NCBI GenBank assembly: GCA_027451165.1
Contig: DAIDJX010000103.1
Location: 1 to 10,575, forward strand
Direction: 5' to 3'
DNA length: 10,575 nt
From: Prolixibacteraceae bacterium
Lineage (GTDB): Bacteria; Bacteroidota; Bacteroidia; Bacteroidales; Prolixibacteraceae
Positions 9,101 to 10,575 of the stretch are shown here, piece after piece. The position numbers and the translations under genes are program-made. Below the pieces are notes generated by a model, which had not been told where the DNA came from, did no database searches, and saw only the letters and a list, made by a program, of their open reading frames with translations. Position 1 is the stretch's first letter; the number at the start of each line of letters is the position of its first letter.

Positions 9101-9354
9101 ATGGCTACATCCATAGTTTTCATCCCTACAAAAGAAAATGAAAGTGTTTGTGCATTGTCAGGTACCTTTAATGTGTACTTACCATTCGTGTCAGTGATGG
9201 TACCCAGGGTGGTCCCTTTCACGACAACCGAAACGCCAGGAATCGGAGCTCCGTCTTCTGAAGAAGTAACGGCGCCCTTAATATCCCGGGTCTGTGCATA
9301 CAAGCCCTGTAGCCCTAAAAACAGGAGGGCTAATAACAGCGCGACTTTTTTCAT
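6181..9354 (-). CDS. SusC/RagA-family TonB-linked outer-membrane transporter
   Basis: 1057 residues, typical for SusC. The signal peptide is residues 1-20 (MKKVALLLALLFLGLQGLYA). Residues 22-97 form the carboxypeptidase regulatory-like domain (DIKGAVTSSEDGAPIPGVSV, GTITDTNGKYTLKVP). Residues 103-111 (DEVVVTAFG) are the conserved segment that precedes the plug. The plug spans about 115-232, with VVLDGVPI at 181-188, IESINVLKGASAAALYG at 201-217 and GVVIVTTKKG at 223-232. The rest is a 22-strand type beta-barrel ending in IYGFSVKLTF with a terminal aromatic residue. No STN signalling domain is present before the regulatory domain, so direct control of an anti-sigma factor is not expected. The protein imports substrate across the outer membrane with energy from TonB/ExbBD and pairs with the SusD-like protein 19 nt downstream. 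It is the first gene of the operon. Confidence 0.95.
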   Translation of the reverse strand: MKKVALLLALLFLGLQGLYAQTRDIKGAVTSSEDGAPIPGVSVVVKGTTLGTITDTNGKYTLKVPDNAQTLSFSFVGMKTMDVAIGNQTTINVTLNPATFGVDEVVVTAFGIQRKPKEMGVATAKVDNEQLTAAGVSNVMNGLSGKVSGLQINTINNGVRPDTKITLRGNRHFLASNQALVVLDGVPISATYLNSINPNDIESINVLKGASAAALYGNDASNGVVIVTTKKGDKGRLTVKVSNVTTFEQISYLPKLQKRFGSGSSETLSNSDNNYTMWIGPDRNTDPYTSYENQQFGPEFNGQMVILGGKLVDDSYQMVPYTGLDNIYNFFDIGSSVQNDISVSGGDDNGHFYLSAQDVRTKGTVPDDTNSRTGARMAADRKYGIFSAEYTLSFTQTKTSTSGGDMYQDRPVYWNVLNTPAHVPISRYKDIENNPFAEMNGYFNAYYGNPYWQIKHARNNEVRNDVIGSVLLSLKPLPWMTISDRTGVTFNAINNHSYKDEAIFSSYSKSDPWSQGHMGVSSPYAGESSDQMRQTMILTNDFLMTFDQNFDAVSFKGILGTSLYSQKYETIFDAAAALVIPGLYNISNRVGEPTVTQETRERSNLGVFADATFGYKNYAFLHFSGRNDWDSRLVKENRSFFYPAVDASVVLSEMFPVLVNNEVLSFLKIRGGWSQTGQISLSDWYGTLPSYPTATGFPYGSNSGFLLNTTLSNPLLKPEKTNEIEIGAEFSFLKNRIHLETNAYQTNTIDQTIPATISATTGFASALINAGELENKGLEVDLKFTPVVKVGDFSWNVGFNYAYFKSEVLSIMEGLDEIPIEQDSYITVGEQFPNIKVTDVVRDPQGRIVVDKFSGLPSAASALVAVGHGNPNHILGVNTDLNYKGFRLSALAEYRGGNVINNLVANALDFTGASEHSALNGRQSFVIPNSVIETSPGVYEPNTSVVVREASRQFWVNSAYHTQARGGVTSASFWKLREVALTWDLPVKAWFEGKIINIRDAQIGIVGRNLLMLRPKTNVWTDPEFNNAGVTSNAVGRTTEDQTPPTRIYGFSVKLTF

Positions 9355-9721
9355 AGAAATAATTTTAAGTTAATAATTAGAATGTAATAATATTCTACAA
9401 TTCACCAGAATATGCAAAACACTGAATTCCGATCTTCTCCCTATTAGCATCAGAAAACAGTTCTTCATCCCAGTCAATACTGCTTAAACTTTGTAAGTAA
9501 TTCATCAAAACTGCTTACAGTCCTCAAGCCGGGCAAATTTATAAAAAGAATATTCATTACTGCCAAATAAAATTTAATTTTTTTTGGCGGATTTTAAAAG
9601 ATTTTAACTAAAATTCAGAAAGGTTACACTGCAAGGGAATTTTAAAATATTGTATTTCAGTAATATAGAGGATTTTGCCAATAATCGGTTACAACCTGCC
9701 CTGGGGTATTGCCATACCACC
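9355..9721. other. AT-rich intergenic region: susC leader, promoter and upstream tract
   Basis: No gene is seen in these 367 nt; the open frames crossing it have no family-like sequence. Read on the minus strand, the part nearest susC (about 9355-9528) would be an untranslated leader of about 170 nt. It contains two copies of ACTGCTTA (9479-9486 and 9510-9517) and the inverted pair TGTAAG/CTTACA (9492-9497 and 9514-9519). The promoter match lies at 9534-9567, and A/T-rich sequence at 9568-9610 could act as an UP-like element. From 9612 to 9721, downstream of the HAD gene, I see no convincing terminator; only a 5-bp hairpin without a T run (9705-9718). Confidence 0.7.
9534..9567 (-). promoter_or_regulatory. 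Bacteroidetes-type promoter for the susC operon
   Basis: On the minus strand TTTG (9567-9564) is followed after 22 nt by TAAATTTG (9541-9534). The second element matches the Bacteroidetes -7 consensus TAnnTTTG at every fixed position, and TTTG is the -33 element. The spacing is at the upper end of, or slightly above, the usual 19-21 nt. An A/T-rich stretch lies immediately upstream. Transcription should begin near 9528, about 170 nt before the susC start at 9354. There is no experimental proof here. Confidence 0.65.
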
Positions 9722-10441
9722 TTACAGGATACTCACCAGTTGATGCAGATCTGTTATAAAATAAGTGGTGGTTTTACCCGTTACTTTCCTCGAAATAGCC
9801 GGTTTTTCCCCTGTTATAGTCTCCCTGACCGGCTGATAAAATACCTGGTCAATACCGGATCCTGCAGCACCCAGTATGTCGACTTCCCAGTCGTCTCCTA
9901 TCATCAGGCTCTCATTTTTCCGGGCATTGCATGATTTCAGCGCATGTCTGAAAATTTCCGGGGATGGTTTAGGTGATTTAATCTCTTCAGAAACGAAAAC
10001 CCTGCTGAAAAAGCGGGATAAATCACTATTGCCAAGCTTTTTATATTGAACTTCCGCAAAACCGTTGGTGATGATGTGCAGTTCATATTTCTCCGACAGT
10101 TTTTCCAGCACCACCCGGGCCCCGTCACACAGACGGGTTTGTTGCGGCATAAGCTCAAGATAATCCCGGTTGAATGCAGTGGGATCAACCCCGGTCATCC
10201 CGGTATCGGAAAAGGACAGTTCAAATCTTGACCGTGAAAGCTCTTCCTTCGTGATTTTTTTCTGCCGGTAAAATTCCCAGAGCCGCTCATTGTGGGAGAC
10301 ATACGTATCATAGAACCGGTCGAAATTCTGAAGATCAAGCCGGTAGCGCATAAAATTCTCCTGCAGCGCGTGGTAAGAATTCAGATCGAAGTCCCAGAGG
10401 GTATTATCCAGATCAAAGAATAGGTGGCGGTATTTCTTCAT
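9722..10441 (-). CDS. yjjG: HAD-superfamily phosphatase, YjjG-type pyrimidine nucleotidase
   Basis: 239 residues from the ATG at 10441. All four HAD motifs are present. Motif I is FFDLDNTLW with nucleophile Asp10, Asp12 and Thr14. Motif II is IITNG with Thr125. Motif III is the lysine in KSPKP, probably Lys158. Motif IV is IGDDWEVD with Asp183 and Asp188. A helical cap (residues about 17-100) lies between motifs I and II, as in subclass I HAD enzymes. Length, the DLDNTLWDF start and the KSPKPSPEIF segment match the YjjG/TIGR02254-like group. That group dephosphorylates nucleoside monophosphates, including non-canonical pyrimidine nucleotides, in the cytosol. The frame stays open to 10567 through a tandem repeat, but family similarity begins at MKKYRHLFFD, so I place the start there. 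The specific substrate is inferred; a more general HAD phosphatase is the alternative. Confidence 0.82.
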   Translation of the reverse strand: MKKYRHLFFDLDNTLWDFDLNSYHALQENFMRYRLDLQNFDRFYDTYVSHNERLWEFYRQKKITKEELSRSRFELSFSDTGMTGVDPTAFNRDYLELMPQQTRLCDGARVVLEKLSEKYELHIITNGFAEVQYKKLGNSDLSRFFSRVFVSEEIKSPKPSPEIFRHALKSCNARKNESLMIGDDWEVDILGAAGSGIDQVFYQPVRETITGEKPAISRKVTGKTTTYFITDLHQLVSIL

Positions 10442-10442
10442 T

Positions 10443-10575
10443 GTCATTTGCTTTGCTGTCATTCGCTGCGCTGTCATTGGCCCTGCGGGCGTCATTGGCC
10501 CTGCGGGCGTCATTGGCCCTGCGGGCGTCATTAGCCCTGCGGGCGTCATTGGCCCTGCGGGCGTCATTGGCCCTG
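10443..10575. repeat. GC-rich tandem repeat, 18-nt units grading into 15-nt units
   Basis: Five full 18-nt units GTCATTGGCCCTGCGGGC start at 10473, 10491, 10509, 10527 and 10545. A sixth, partial unit begins at 10563 and is cut by the window edge. The unit at 10527 has one change (GTCATTA). Two shorter, diverged 15-nt units, GTCATTTGCTTTGCT (10443) and GTCATTCGCTGCGCT (10458), lie next to the HAD start codon. Each 18-nt unit contains a small inverted repeat GCCC/GGGC around TGC. On the minus strand every unit gives an AATGAC, so an ATG in frame with the HAD gene. The array is more GC-rich than its surroundings and its full length is unknown. Confidence 0.95.

Noticed and set aside
9705..9718. 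Hairpin GGTAT-TGCC-ATACC as a terminator for the HAD gene
   Set aside because: The stem is only 5 bp and no T run follows on the minus strand.
10442..10567. A 42-residue MTPAGP-repeat N-terminal extension of the HAD enzyme
   Set aside because: HAD enzymes of this type start a few residues before the DxDxT motif, which fits the ATG at 10441. The extension is pure tandem repeat. It remains possible and is discussed as a finding.
10443..10575. The repeat array as a CRISPR
   Set aside because: Units are directly adjacent with no unique spacers, and 18 nt is too short for CRISPR repeats; it is a simple tandem repeat.

Overview
The window looks like chromosomal DNA of a Bacteroidetes bacterium, probably of the Bacteroidales/Marinilabiliales type and moderate in GC. 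The evidence is a SusC/SusD outer-membrane pair, DUF4249 and DUF1735 lipoproteins, starts without Shine-Dalgarno sequences, and a promoter of the Bacteroidetes TTTG / TAnnTTTG type. No RNA genes, insertion sequences, CRISPR arrays or phage genes were seen. Genus and species cannot be read from the sequence.

Layout. (1) 1-2841, plus strand: the end of an operon with a DUF4249 lipoprotein (5' end cut by the window) and, 12 nt later, a secreted multi-domain protein. The second protein has macroglobulin-like, carboxypeptidase-regulatory-like and TonB-plug-like segments but no beta-barrel. (2) 2842-2875: a strong terminator hairpin with an A run on one side and a T run on the other, serving two converging transcripts. 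(3) 9354-2888, minus strand: a four-gene operon of a SusC-type TonB-dependent transporter, a SusD-like lipoprotein of the SusD-like_2 type, a DUF1735-type lipoprotein and a lipoprotein with an FN3-like domain. (4) 9355-9721: a 367-nt AT-rich intergenic region with a good promoter match and a leader of about 170 nt. (5) 9722-10441, minus strand: a HAD-superfamily phosphatase of the YjjG type. (6) 10443-10575: a GC-rich tandem repeat that abuts the HAD start and runs off the window.

How the genes work together. SusC and SusD should form a lidded, TonB-powered importer in the outer membrane. The two downstream lipoproteins sit where SusE/SusF-type surface binding proteins usually sit, and both carry acidic, lysine-containing residues just after the lipid cysteine that resemble a surface-export signal. 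The operon appears bounded by its promoter and the terminator, and holds no hydrolase, inner-membrane transporter or regulator, so its substrate cannot be inferred. The DUF4249/plug-like pair belongs to a second envelope system whose upstream part lies outside the window. The HAD enzyme is probably an unrelated housekeeping nucleotidase.

The most unusual points are the 18/15-nt repeat that supplies nine in-frame ATG codons ahead of the HAD enzyme, the barrel-less plug-like protein, and the enzyme-free SusCD operon. None is proof of a new system.
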